In this document: one piece after another, positions 49,716-58,763 of the stretch
Layout of the letters: each line of letters starts with the position of its first letter
Numbering within the stretch: position 1 is the stretch's first letter
NCBI GenBank assembly: GCA_900323505.1
Contig: OOIN01000014.1
Span: 248,001 to 312,000, forward strand
Origin: Ustilago trichophora
Taxonomy: Eukaryota; Basidiomycota; Ustilaginomycetes; Ustilaginales; Ustilaginaceae
Reading direction: 5' to 3'
DNA length: 64,000 bases
Position numbers and translations under genes: made by a program
Notes under the pieces: generated by a model
Database searches by the model: none
What the model was told of the DNA's origin: nothing
Seen by the model: only the letters and a program-made list of their open reading frames with translations

Positions 49716-52700
49716 CTAGTCCTCGTCTGTTGCAAGCGGGTGTTGAGAGGCAGCGATGCCAGCAGAGGGAGAGAGCATAGAAGCATATGATTGCGGCGAA
49801 AGTGAGAGCGTACTCCTAGGACCCAAGGCTCCCGGACCCGCCAAGCCGATCCAGAGCGGTTGTGCAACAAGTACCGGTTCTGGAGGAGAGAGGCCGGGTG
49901 CCTGCACCTGGCGTGGGCCAAAGAGGCTCGAATCAAGAGGAAGCGGACTTGAAGCCAAAGACGAACTTGGCGGAAAGACGGCTTGTCTCGTCATCGGGCT
50001 GGTCGATGTACCGCTTGTAGCAGTTGTACGACCAGCGACCAAGTGTCTGGATGGTTGTGTGAGGTGCACCAACGAATGCTGCCCACGAAGCTGCGCCACG
50101 ACGGAAGGAGTGGCCGGCAAAACGGGATTCGGCGAGACCAAGGTTGGAGAGGAGGCGACGGAGAGTGGGGAGCACCCTGGAGCGAGAGAACGGGCGTGCA
50201 CCGTCAAGGATGAAGAGCGGAGCGGAGGCAGGTCGGCCAGCACAGATGGCCTTGAGCGCTGAGAATGGACAAGTGGCACCGCCGGTGGCTGGCACCACAA
50301 GACTGGTGCCTTTGCCGAACGGGTCGGTTTTGGAGCGCGGGAGAAGGACGGTGGCATAGCCGTTGTGCCAGGCGACAGAACCGACCAGGAGTGTGGTCGC
50401 AGGATCAAACGTGGACCATGTAAACTCGCCGCACCTGAGGAAACAGGCGTAAGCAAGTGTGAACGCGGAGATGAAGGTCGTGCGACCGTGAGCTGAGGCG
50501 AAGGGGTGTCTGTGCAGCTGATCGACGAGACTGGTGAGGATCGGCAGCGTGATGGGCAGCTTCTGGCCGCGTTGTTGGACACCAAAGAGTCGCTTGAATC
50601 CACGTAGCATTCGCTGGACACGCGCATCAGCAAATGCAGCGGCATTGAGTCCGAGGTCGACATGCCAGGAGCGGAGAGCGGTGAGGCGATTCTTGATGGC
50701 GTGGTAGGTGCGGCCCTCGCGGCTGAGGGCTGCAATCCATTCCATGAGTGTGGCGTCGGTGGCCGGCAAGCTGATGATGCCAGGTCCAAAGTGGCGGAAA
50801 CAGAAGGCCTGGTAGGCTGCGCAGGCAGAGTAGTATTGACGGCGAGACTGGAGGTTGAGGCCATGCCAGAGGAGGTACGCAACGTGGCTGGAACGACCGA
50901 GCTGTCTTGCAAACTCGACCGGGACTTGGTTGAGCGACTGGAATGAGCGGCCTGGGAGAAGAGATGACGATGGGAAATGGGGAAGTGCCTTGCCACCTGC
51001 TGGAAACGGCGACGAGAGAGGAGGTCAGCAAGCACATTATCAGAGCTAGCAACTCGCACAGGGACAAGGACGAGGTTGTGTTGGAAACAGATACCGAAAA
51101 TCTCTCGCAGAAGCGTCTGTGTGAGAGGGTCGCGAGAGTGGCCACTGCGGAGGCCAAACTCGACGTTCTCATTGTCCACGTGCATGACCACATGGGAGGC
51201 GCCAGCGGCAACTATGTCCGGTAAGAAGGCTCGCAGGCTGTCCAAGACTGCAAGCGCTTCCAAGAAACGAATGTTCTTGTGACGATGACGGCGTGGTACA
51301 TCGCGAAAGAATGTCGCAAGTGGGCTGTGGGCTGGCCCGAGGTGGCCTCCCAGCGCGCAAGGGCAGGCGTCGGTCCACATGTGGACCGCAATCAATGGGC
51401 TGTGGGCCAGAATGGTCGAGCCGCACCAGCCAGAGAGGAGGTCACGCCACCAGCGCAGCTCGCTGGTGGCAGGCTTGGAAAGGCGGAGCTGGGACAGCGG
51501 GGAGCGGTGTGCACGGCGCAAGGCAGCGTAGATACGGCCGATGTAGACCTTGCCTAGCGGGGCCACCTGAGAGACGAACTGGAGGAGACCAGCGATCTGT
51601 TGGAGATGCAGCAGCGAGACGCGCGGACTGGCGAGGAGTGACTTGCATGTTGCCAGGATGCGAGCGCGACGAGTGTCTGTGATGCTGACAGTCTGAGAGA
51701 CCGTATCAACCTTGATGCCAAGGATCTCCAACTTGGTGACGCAGAATGACGTCTTCTCACGTGCTAGCGAGAAACCGAGAGACTTGCAGGCAAGGCTGAG
51801 GAATTGCGCTGGCAGGCAGGTATTGTCGGCGTCGGCAGGGACGGCGCCAAAGAAATCATCCAGGTAGTGGAAGACTGGGTGCGGGGTGCAAGACGAAACA
51901 AGCCAGTGGACCATTTCGGCGAACAAGTTGAACAGCCAGGGTGAGCTCTTGCCGCCAAACGTGAGTGCGTTCTCTTGGTAGGCAACGCCATCAAAGGAGA
52001 AGCCCAAAAGGCGGGCGTCACCGCGCGTAGTCACAATATGACGAAAAGCGTCACGAAGGTCGCCTTTCCAGAGGTGGCATCCTGGATGCATTACCACAAA
52101 TTTGAGAAGCGGTTGGAGAGTTTTGTATTGCAGGTGGATGAACTCGGGCTTGATGCCGTCGTTGACTGATGGGAGCTGGGACGGGGAGTGGCGACGTGGG
52201 TGGGAGAGGTGGTGGATGGTGTGAAGCTTCGAAGAATGCGGCTTGGGTACTGTGCCGACAGGAGAGCAGACCAGCAGCGAAGGATCCGTGACGATAGTGA
52301 GTCGACCCTCAGCAAGGCGTTGTTGCGTTTCCTGCCGAATGTGAGCAATGCCAGCTTCGTCCATCGGCAGGTTTTTTGCTGAGCGACCGACCGAGCGAAG
52401 GGGGCCGTCGTAACCAATGCGAACGCCGTGAGCGATGGCGCCCAGAATCTGCGAGACTGTATGGCGATTGGGGTAGCCTATCAGTGCCGCTCGCCAGGCT
52501 GGGAGGCGAGACTGCAGAGAGCCATGGCGTGCGGCAAAGTCAGAAGCCAAGAAGATCGGGATTGCGATATGTGTGTTGGGGCGAGGAGGCGGAAACCAGA
52601 ACTGAGCCTGAATAAGCTCAGCAAGGCAGGAGTCAGCGTCAGGCAGGTCGAAGACATGATTCTCAGCTGAGTGAGGGGGAGCCAGGACACCTGGTGGGGA

Positions 52701-52967
52701 GAGCGATGCCTTGTGAGGCTGGTCAGCGGACCAAGTTGGCACTGCGGTGCCAAATGATGGGGAGGGCAGCAGAGGCACAGCGGTGCCAACGGCTGTTGTG
52801 GGCGAGGATGGCACCAAGCGTGGCAGGGGTAGCGCCAGGCGTGGCGCAACAGCGGTCGAGAGGGTTGCTGGGCGCAGCAAGTGAGGCAAGCGTGCACTCG
52901 AGAGGCCAGGAGCGGGGAGGGGCACCAGGTGAGGTGGCCGATACTCACCAGGTGCAACGGGGGCCAT
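49716..52967 (-). CDS. Reverse transcriptase / RNase H polyprotein of the DIRS-type element
   Basis: The 1083-codon frame starts with the ATG at 52967. Reverse transcriptase motifs are clear: WKGDLRDAFRH, the YLDD box at plus-strand 51856-51867, and LEILGIKV. An RNase H domain follows (MWTDACPCALGG, then VVMHVDNENVEF and ADLLSRRR). Recognisable protein ends near plus-strand 50950. The remaining ~400 codons are Ser/Pro/Ala-rich and are simply the other frame of the recombinase, open by base composition. The true product probably ends or shifts frame around 50940-51010. Confidence 0.88.
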   Translation of the reverse strand: MAPVAPGEYRPPHLVPLPAPGLSSARLPHLLRPATLSTAVAPRLALPLPRLVPSSPTTAVGTAVPLLPSPSFGTAVPTWSADQPHKASLSPPGVLAPPHSAENHVFDLPDADSCLAELIQAQFWFPPPRPNTHIAIPIFLASDFAARHGSLQSRLPAWRAALIGYPNRHTVSQILGAIAHGVRIGYDGPLRSVGRSAKNLPMDEAGIAHIRQETQQRLAEGRLTIVTDPSLLVCSPVGTVPKPHSSKLHTIHHLSHPRRHSPSQLPSVNDGIKPEFIHLQYKTLQPLLKFVVMHPGCHLWKGDLRDAFRHIVTTRGDARLLGFSFDGVAYQENALTFGGKSSPWLFNLFAEMVHWLVSSCTPHPVFHYLDDFFGAVPADADNTCLPAQFLSLACKSLGFSLAREKTSFCVTKLEILGIKVDTVSQTVSITDTRRARILATCKSLLASPRVSLLHLQQIAGLLQFVSQVAPLGKVYIGRIYAALRRAHRSPLSQLRLSKPATSELRWWRDLLSGWCGSTILAHSPLIAVHMWTDACPCALGGHLGPAHSPLATFFRDVPRRHRHKNIRFLEALAVLDSLRAFLPDIVAAGASHVVMHVDNENVEFGLRSGHSRDPLTQTLLREIFGICFQHNLVLVPVRVASSDNVLADLLSRRRFQQVARHFPISHRHLFSQAAHSSRSTKSRSSLQDSSVVPATLRTSSGMASTSSLAVNTTLPAQPTRPSVSATLDLASSACRPPTPHSWNGLQPSAARAAPTTPSRIASPLSAPGMSTSDSMPLHLLMRVSSECYVDSSDSLVSNNAARSCPSRCRSSPVSSISCTDTPSPQLTVARPSSPRSHLLTPVSSGAASLHGPRLILRPHSWSVLSPGTTAMPPSFSRAPKPTRSAKAPVLWCQPPAVPLVHSQRSRPSVLADLPPLRSSSLTVHARSLAPGCSPLSVASSPTLVSPNPVLPATPSVVAQLRGQHSLVHLTQPSRHLVAGRTTATSGTSTSPMTRQAVFPPSSSLASSPLPLDSSLFGPRQVQAPGLSPPEPVLVAQPLWIGLAGPGALGPRSTLSLSPQSYASMLSPSAGIAASQHPLATDED
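49933..51014 (-). CDS. Tyrosine recombinase domain of the DIRS-type element (no own ATG)
   Basis: This frame codes for a phage-integrase-type recombinase. N-terminal core-binding sequence (RRQYYSACAAYQAFCFRHFG) is followed by the catalytic domain with the first Arg in FLRCGEF, the HxxR box HSFRRGAASW, then GRW and the Tyr in YKRYID. It is open from just after a TGA at about 51015 to the stop at 49933. There is no ATG before the internal one in LMEW, well inside the fold. The frame lies at -1 relative to the RT/RNase H ORF and overlaps it entirely. Expression therefore needs a frameshift, splicing or a non-AUG start. The function is to circularise or integrate the cDNA. Confidence 0.85.
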
Positions 52968-54493
52968 TAGGCTGTGCTACCCGCTTTCTCGTCTGTTTTA
53001 GAAGGAACAGGCGGAAGCTGGGCAGCGAGAGGGCAGGATTTTGCGCGGTGGCTGCCTCTGCAGGTCAGGCAGACATGCGCATAACGGCAGCTGGCATTGT
53101 TGGGGCAGACCGTATGGTTCCAGCGCAGACAAGGCGCCGTGGTGGACGATGGGGTCGGAGCGGCTGACTTGGCCTTTTGCTGAGACAATGTTTGGCGATC
53201 GCGCTTGAGCGGGGCAAAAGTAAGCTTCTTGTTGAAGACTTCCTGATCCTGCTGGGCCCATGTGGTAGCTGAGGCGTGGCCAAACCGCTTCTGGCAAACG
53301 ACCAGGATATAATCCGCCACGTTGTCCCAGAAATGGGTGCGGTCAAGCTCGATGACCTCGATCAGGAACTCAGCCAGAGCTGGGCCGAGAGCTGGCTCCG
53401 TGCTTGCAGCGGCGCGCAGGGTCATGTAGACTACCCACGCCTGCGTGAAGCTCAGAACATCGGGCATTGCCTTGATGAAGGCTTTCACGCCAGCTGTGGC
53501 GTCCTTCTTGGCCACAGAGAGCTCAACGCCTTCAACTGTGACAGTGGTGTTGGCGTCAGCACTGGAGTGGTTGGACGGGTCGCGAAGCTTACCCAGGTCG
53601 AGGGGAGAGAGGCGATCTTTGTACACGGCGTCGGCGAGGTCGGAAGGAACCCAGGGGAAGAGGCGTGGAGCTGCTGACTCACCTGGGGTACTGAATGGTG
53701 CCGAAGGAAGAATGTTGGAGGTGGCTGCGGCGTGCTGGGGCACAGCGGCGTGGGCGTGGAGAGAGTTGGGTGGTGCGCCGCCCGCTGGTTGCGATGGTAG
53801 GGGAGCTGGTGGCGCTGGGAAGGCATTGCTGGAGGCTGGTGGTGGCGGGTTGGCGGTCTGGGCTGCGCTGATGCGGGCCAGCGAAGCCTCGATAGTGTCC
53901 ATCTGCGAACGAACTGTGGACAGGGCGTTATTGACAGAGCGGGAGACAGCAGCCGTGAACGAGCCAAAGCGCTCCTCAAACACAGCGCGAGTGACGAACT
54001 GGGTTGGCTGCTGCGGCTGGGAGGGCACTCTGCCAAGCGTATGAGCAGAGGCTGGTGGCTGCTGGGCAGACTGCTGGGCCATTGGGGTTGTTGCGGCCGA
54101 TGGGCGCTGGGTAGCCGCTGCCGAAGCGGCTGCAAAGTCTGGCGTGAGGGTGGTTGGTTGGAGCGGCATCGGATGGACTGGGTGGTTGGACGCATTCATC
54201 GCCTGCTGAGCAACTGCAAGCTGCTCATGGAAAGCTCGAGTAGCCTCGGCTGACTCAGGTGGAGCGGCAAGCAAGCTGACAGACGTGGCAAGCGAGGAGT
54301 TGGAGTCACGTCTGTTTTGATTGCGGGTGCGGGTGCGAGCACCGTCTGTACGGATGCGGCATGCCATACAAGCTTTGGTGAGACCACCGGATCGGTGGCG
54401 AGAGGTGAAATGGTCGAGAGTCTTGGCTTCAAAGCAGCCGGTGCAGCGGCGTGTGCGGGGAGCGCGAGCCTGCGGAACCACGCTCGACTCCAT
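52967..54493 (-). CDS. Gag-like ORF1 of the DIRS-type element
   Basis: The 508-aa protein has an N-terminal zinc motif (CTGC at about 18-21, then CMAC near 42-45), a long Ser/Ala/Gln/Pro linker with a possible coiled coil (SRSVNNALSTVRSQMDTIEA), a helical region containing FIKAMPDVLSFTQAWVVYM, and a C-terminal Cys/His cluster (CPNNASCRYAHVCLTC then HRAKSCP) that suits nucleic-acid binding. The ATG is at 54493. Its TAA stop overlaps the next ORF's ATG by one base (TAATG). Confidence 0.8.
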   Translation of the reverse strand: MESSVVPQARAPRTRRCTGCFEAKTLDHFTSRHRSGGLTKACMACRIRTDGARTRTRNQNRRDSNSSLATSVSLLAAPPESAEATRAFHEQLAVAQQAMNASNHPVHPMPLQPTTLTPDFAAASAAATQRPSAATTPMAQQSAQQPPASAHTLGRVPSQPQQPTQFVTRAVFEERFGSFTAAVSRSVNNALSTVRSQMDTIEASLARISAAQTANPPPPASSNAFPAPPAPLPSQPAGGAPPNSLHAHAAVPQHAAATSNILPSAPFSTPGESAAPRLFPWVPSDLADAVYKDRLSPLDLGKLRDPSNHSSADANTTVTVEGVELSVAKKDATAGVKAFIKAMPDVLSFTQAWVVYMTLRAAASTEPALGPALAEFLIEVIELDRTHFWDNVADYILVVCQKRFGHASATTWAQQDQEVFNKKLTFAPLKRDRQTLSQQKAKSAAPTPSSTTAPCLRWNHTVCPNNASCRYAHVCLTCRGSHRAKSCPLAAQLPPVPSKTDEKAGSTA

Positions 54494-54850
54494 GCTGCGA
54501 TTAGCGAGCTTGGGGAAAGCGCAGCAAAAGAGAGCACAGTGAGGAGAGATGAAGGAAGGAGGAGCAAGTGAAAGGTTTTTGCTGCTACCCCCACTCGCTC
54601 AACAGACGCTGTCTCGCAGCTCATTCGCGCGAGACAGACCAGTCTCACTTGGCCGAGATTCGGAGTGGGTGAGAATATCAGACTTCGCATGGAGGATCTC
54701 AAGCTCACAGCCCATCTCAGGGTGACATTGAAGAGCGCCCCCGACTGGGCAGCGCTAGATTGAATACGATGAAGTGAATAAGTTTGCGACAGATTTGATG
54801 AGCTGCTTGAAAGCCAGATGCTGCTGCTCCTAGCACGGCGAGTTGGTATC
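54494..54850. other. Retroelement 5' leader and junction with the first effector gene
   Basis: Positions 54494-54637 are the element leader and terminal hairpin. Positions 54638-54850 are flanking sequence ahead of the 3' end of the effector gene, with nothing recognisable. Confidence 0.55.
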
Positions 54851-55472
54851 TTAAGTTTTAAGCGACAGACGAGTCCACTTAGAGCAAATCTTCGCCGGCT
54901 TCTGATCATCAAATGCCGTATGTTCCATCAGGATCTCTTTACCATCTTCGTCCTTGACCTTCAACCTCTGTCCCCCTCCAAGATTTTTCACCCAAACATT
55001 GTAGCATCCGTCCGGTGTGCCCAAATGCTGGTAGGTGAACTCGACTCGAGCCTCGTTCCAGCGGATGAAGTTTTGCTGTGTGGTATCAACGAAGGTGAAA
55101 TCTAATCGCACGACAACGCACGGAAGCTTTTGGTCAATGCCAATGGTGCTATTATTACGTCTGTAGAAAGGTAGAGAATAGAAAGTACTTACGAGTGAGG
55201 TCGCCATCCTTGACAATCACTTCGGATCCGTCCTGAATCTGGCCTTCAATTCCAGATCGAAACTCGACGTAAACATTGTGCAGATTGCCTGACTCTAGTT
55301 TGAAGCAGGGATGGCCTCTGTCGGAGTTCATCGAATGTCCAGGCTCCTCTCCGCAAAGCTCATGGAACTTGCTGCTGCGCGGAACGAGTACTCTTCGCTT
55401 TGGGCAGTCGGCAAGCACGAGGGGAAGGAGCGTGACCAATTTAAACGCAAGCTTGAGAGATGCCCAATGCAT
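54851..55472 (-). CDS. Secreted effector-type protein E1 (two exons)
   Basis: Exons are 55193-55472 and 54851-55101, with a 91-nt GTAAGT intron, giving 176 aa. A signal peptide (about residues 1-21, ending VLA) leads to DCPKRRVLVPRSSKFHELCG, then PCFKLESGNLHNV and VKDGDLT, where the intron falls in phase 1. Exon 2 starts HFTF and carries GCYNVWVKN and ends KICSKWTRLSLKT. The acceptor GATTAG|ATTTCACC was chosen because it alone restores the frame and the Phe-Thr pair shared by all five paralogues. Five mature cysteines are conserved. The function is unknown; the architecture is that of smut secreted effectors, possibly of the Mig1 type. A TATA box lies about 80 bp upstream. It belongs to the same subgroup as E2. 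Confidence 0.78.
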
Positions 55473-55550
55473 GTTTGTTATACTATACGACTGGAGAGAA
55501 GGAAAGAGGTGGTGTGGTTATGAGGACAAGGAAAAGAGTTGCATGGCCCC

Positions 55551-55558
55551 CTTTTATA
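55551..55558 (-). promoter_or_regulatory. TATA box of effector E1
   Basis: TATAAAAG on the minus strand, about 80 bp before the ATG, downstream of the GGTGGGAC block at 55640-55647. Confidence 0.6.
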
Positions 55559-55596
55559 CCTTGTTCTACTTGAGTGCCGCTTTCGGTAGAGTAACC

Positions 55597-55650
55597 GAAG
55601 ATGAATGTGGGTGGTGATACGGTAAACGAGGCCCACAACGTCCCACCATC
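55597..55650 (-). promoter_or_regulatory. Shared effector upstream block, E1 copy
   Basis: On the minus strand the block begins GGTGGGAC (plus 55640-55647), then GTGGGCC and CACCCACATT. Similar GGTGGGA...CCCAC blocks occur at 49301-49350, 49645-49695 and 57390-57440. Related boxes lie at 61760-61850 and 63600-63690. Confidence 0.55.
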
Positions 55651-55654
55651 TGAT

Positions 55655-56070
55655 GGTCTTCATCGCGCGAGTGAGCTTCGAGACAGCGTCTGTTGAGCGA
55701 GTGGGAGTAGCAGCAAAACCTCACTTGCTCCTTCCTTCCCTCCCTCCTTCCTTCCCTCCCTCCTTCCTTCCCTCCCTCCTTCCTTCATCTCTCCTCAATG
55801 CGTTTTTTTCCCTGCGCTCAGCCCGACTCATTGATTCGTTTTCCCCACCTTGTGTTCTCTCACTTCTTTCCCTCTTTTTGTATGTTTCTGTCCCGCCGCG
55901 CTCGACCCACCACCCCTCAAGGCGGGTCCAGGAGCCTTGGAAACTAGGAGTACGCTCTCTCTTCCGCCGCAATCATATGCTTTATGGCCTTGCATTGCCA
56001 TCGTCTGGTTGCCATCGTCTGCACCTGCTCTCGACAGTGACCAGGTTTGCGAGAAATAAAAGCGCATGGA
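55655..56070 (+). mobile_element. Internally deleted fragment of the DIRS-type element
   Basis: The plus strand matches the inverse of both ends of the full element. GAGACAGCGTCTGTTGAGCG (from 55679) and GTAGCAGCAAAACC match its 5' leader. From about 55918, GGCGGGTCCAGGAGCCTTGG and AGGAGTACGCTCTC and CCGCAATCATATGC match its 3' end (plus-strand inverse at about 49785-49845). The coding interior is missing. A TTCC/CTCC simple repeat (about 55731-55790) has expanded inside the leader. Confidence 0.7.
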
Positions 56071-56609
56071 ATTATATCAGAGCCGCTTGAGACTCCCATC
56101 AGGCTATAGAGGAGGCCACACAAGCGCAAAGGAAGAGCAACAAAGACATGAGTGCAAAATTCACTAGGAGAGAGAAGGCAGTGGACGTGAAACATCGACG
56201 TGGAGCCAACTTTTCTCGCTCAGACACGCTCACTTTTCCGCAGCAGCTGCAAGCATATGTTGTCAATCATTGAAAGCGACGCAGAGGAGCCTTCAGTCGA
56301 AGTTGATGAATGGAAAGGATTGATTCAGAGTGAAGACAAAGCGGGACGTGTGAGAATACAAATCAGCTCCAACGTCGAGAAAGGGAGGACGACTCTCTAC
56401 CCGAGAGATGCCTGCGGGCGGTTGAAGCGATGATTTTATAGACAAGGGTGGGATTAGCAGGGGTAGCGCGAAGGAAGGAGTGTGCACACTGACTGGAGAC
56501 TGTGTTGTCAGAGAAGCTGGTATTCGCTCTGCATCACCTTGGTCAGGAAATTTCAGTCGAGAGGAGTTTCGGTACCGTCGTACTAATGAAGCATGACAGT
56601 CGCGCGACT
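56071..56609. other. Spacer between element fragment and effector E2
   Basis: A 77-codon plus-strand frame is present (from 56200) but has no signal peptide, no paralogue in the cluster and no recognisable domain. I see no supported gene. Confidence 0.4.
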
Positions 56610-57248
56610 TTAGATCTTCTCAAGCGACAGCCTAATCCACCTGGAACAGACTCTTCCGGGCTTCTGATCTCCCTTTGTCGTATGATCCATCGCAATCTCC
56701 TTCCCATCTTGATCCTTGATGATCAACTTCATGTTGTGAGTTGGCTGATATAGCAGCCACACGAGATGGCAGCCACCAACAATACCTGAATAGCCCAATT
56801 GGACACCCGTCCCAACCCAGTTGATGCTCATCCACAAATCACTGTTAAGTGGCGTGAAGTCTGATTGAAAGGCGAGCAACGAAGAATGTGTGTAGGCTCA
56901 TTAGTGTCTCTCCTACCGTATTTGCATCAGGACAATTTTGTGGGATGAGCAAACGCTGGACTCACCGGTGAGATCGCCATCCTTGACAATCAAAAAAGAC
57001 TCGGGCGGCTCCGAATCCATGTTCTGTTCCGCACTTCCTAGCGTGATGTCATGCAAATTGCCGTTCTCTAGCTTGAAGCAGGGCTGAGTTATGACCGAGT
57101 TCTCGGGATGGTCGGGATCGGCTCCACAGAGCTCATGGAACTTCTTGTTGCGCGGGACAAGCACCGTTCGCTTCGGACAGTCGGCCAATACAAGCGGGGA
57201 GTACAAAAGAGCGAGGCTTACACCCAACTTGAGACCTTTGCATCGCAT
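56610..57248 (-). CDS. Secreted effector-type protein E2 (two exons)
   Basis: Exons are 56966-57248 and 56610-56860, with a 105-nt GTGAGT intron, giving 177 aa. The signal peptide (about 1-22, ending VLA) leads to DCPKRTVLVPRNKKFHELCG, then PCFKLENGNLHD and VKDGDLTG at the intron. Exon 2 opens DFTPLNSDLW, has GGCHLVWLL and IIKDQDGKEIAMDH, and ends VCSRWIRLSLEKI. It is the closest paralogue of E1; both second exons are exactly 251 nt. Five mature cysteines sit at shared positions. The function is unknown. A TATA-like GATAAAAAGG lies about 90 bp upstream and the GGTGGGA block further up. Confidence 0.8.
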
Positions 57249-57389
57249 TTTATGTGTAGTATATGCAAGAGGATGGCTGAAAGAAAGAGATGGTGTGAAG
57301 ATCGAGAGAGCGAAAGTAGAGGTAGATTCAGGGCCTTTTTATCGTCATTCCAGACCGACTCTACAGAAGTTGAGTCAATCGGAGAGGAA

Positions 57390-57440
57390 AGTTGGGCTGT
57401 GTAGGTACAGCAGCCTGAATCCACAGATTCCCACCAGTTG
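57390..57440 (-). promoter_or_regulatory. Shared effector upstream block, E2 copy
   Basis: Minus strand GGTGGGAATCTGTGG, then a spacer, then CTACACAGCCCAAC. It lies 150-190 bp before the E2 ATG and parallels the E1 block. Confidence 0.5.
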
Positions 57441-58388
57441 GCGCCGAATGGGTCTGAAATGTAGTCAAACCGCTCGAGCCCCCTGTTCCGGCTCAAGGTG
57501 GGCTGGATGAGAGTAAACGAAGAATCGCAAGAGGAGAAGGGATGAAGCGTAGGAAGAACACAAAAGCACGAGCACTCTGACGTGACATAGAATGATATTG
57601 GCGAAGTCAGAAGAGTCGACGGACGAAGGAGCTGCGGAATCTTCATGTGTGAGTGAGTCTTGCTTGCCTGTTACCCCTTTCTGATGGATCGCCGAGGGAG
57701 CTAGCTTAGCAGAGGAAGTGGCTTCTGCGACAGCTGTCATAGCTACCAGCTTGCGAAAGCTCTCCGAGACAGCTCGATTCACATGCGGCTGAGTAGAAGT
57801 GGTCAAGGGAGCAGGGTAAAAGCTGTTGAAGGCCTGTATGCCGTATCGGCTCGACCAGGCCGATCTGGCATATATGGTACCGGCATGCTGGATGTGCCCG
57901 GTACCCGAAGAAGCGATAGGGGCCCACGCCCTATCTGTAGTGTCCCGTGTTTCGTCTTTCACAGGGTAGATCGCTCAAAACAAAAGTAGCTTGTCAGTTC
58001 CGTTGTCCCTGTGTTTCGTACCATCATCACTGTCATTACTCACCGCTCCACCACGTCGAGGAATAAAAACCTGCGTTCTACCAAACTAGCGTGTATGCGC
58101 GCCAACCGGCATTCCGTGCCACCATCAGTCCAACAAAAGCATCGCCTTCCTATACCCTCCGAATTTCCAAAAACTCTTTCAACCTAGTCGAGCCATGATG
58201 AAGGGCGGCGGGTGAACGTGGGCATGTGTGGGCCAAGCAGCCTGGATCATACATCCCACCGTTGATTGCAATGCATGTGGGTGTGAATTCGAGTGCAAGG
58301 GCAGAAGTGGGGCAAAGAAAGTCGCCCATCAAACACATGCGAGGCTACGAAGGAACGCTTGCTAAGTAAGTAAGCTTACTACACGACT
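57441..58388. other. Spacer with no supported gene
   Basis: A 165-codon minus-strand frame (57465-57962) and smaller frames occur, but none has a signal peptide, paralogue or domain that I recognise. Confidence 0.4.
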
Positions 58389-58763
58389 TCATGTCTTTGA
58401 AATCCTACGGTAAGGGGATTGAATCACCAATTTCATTTTCACGGCGGTGTTATAGTTGTTGTTAGTGGTGGTGTTGGTGGCGGTTGTAGTACCGCGAGGG
58501 GTGAGAGCTAATACCTGATGATGTAGATGTGCGCCCACCCATCTGGCACAAATGATGCCCATACTTTGAGCGAATCTCCTCGTCTCAGCCACCCTCTCGT
58601 CGTTATGCTCGTTCGATACGCACATGCTGTGCGCAAGCTCCCAAAACTTGGCCAGAACGGCCACGTGACAGACACTCATGTTACCATGGGGATCATAGCG
58701 CAGCGCGATGCCTGCATCGTTGTAAAAGCGTTTAGCTTGGCCGAGCTCGCCCTGCTTATCCAT
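58389..58763 (-). pseudogene. Remnant second exon of an E3-type effector paralogue
   Basis: The minus-strand sequence reads NDAGIALRYDPHGNMSVCHV, then FWELAHSMCVSNEHND, VAETRRFAQSMGIICARW. This aligns through its length with exon 2 of E3 (AGITLHYESYPDMLPCSVV, then VADTRRSNNSRGVVCTKW). A stop codon sits two codons before the ATG. No signal peptide or KDGD exon was found upstream on the minus strand (58764-59182). The tail runs on into ACC repeats. I read this as a decayed paralogue of E3; a distant first exon cannot be ruled out. Confidence 0.6.

Larger units (their letters stand above)
49698..54637 (-). mobile_element. DIRS-type (tyrosine recombinase) retrotransposon, nearly complete
   Basis: Read on the minus strand, the order is: a 5' hairpin, a gag-like ORF, a reverse transcriptase/RNase H ORF, and a tyrosine recombinase in an overlapping frame. 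This gene set, with a recombinase in place of an integrase, defines DIRS/Ngaro-type retroelements. Both edges are estimates. The right edge is set at a perfect 9-bp inverted repeat (CTGTCTCGC/GCGAGACAG, 54609-54637) that recurs, less perfectly, in the other copies. The left edge is where effector-promoter homology begins. I could not identify the split direct or inverted terminal repeats by eye. The long frames have no internal stops, so the copy is young or active. Confidence 0.85.

Noticed and set aside
49716..50940. C-terminal ~400 residues of the RT ORF as a real extra domain
   Set aside because: This stretch is the alternate frame of the recombinase, is Ser/Pro/Ala-rich, and shows no motif.
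55731..55790. CRISPR-like or satellite array in the TTCC/CTCC stretch
   Set aside because: It is a simple polypyrimidine repeat inside a retroelement leader; this is a eukaryotic genome and there are no spacers.
57465..57962. 165-codon minus-strand frame between E2 and the E3-type pseudogene
   Set aside because: No signal peptide, no cysteine pattern and no similarity to neighbours.
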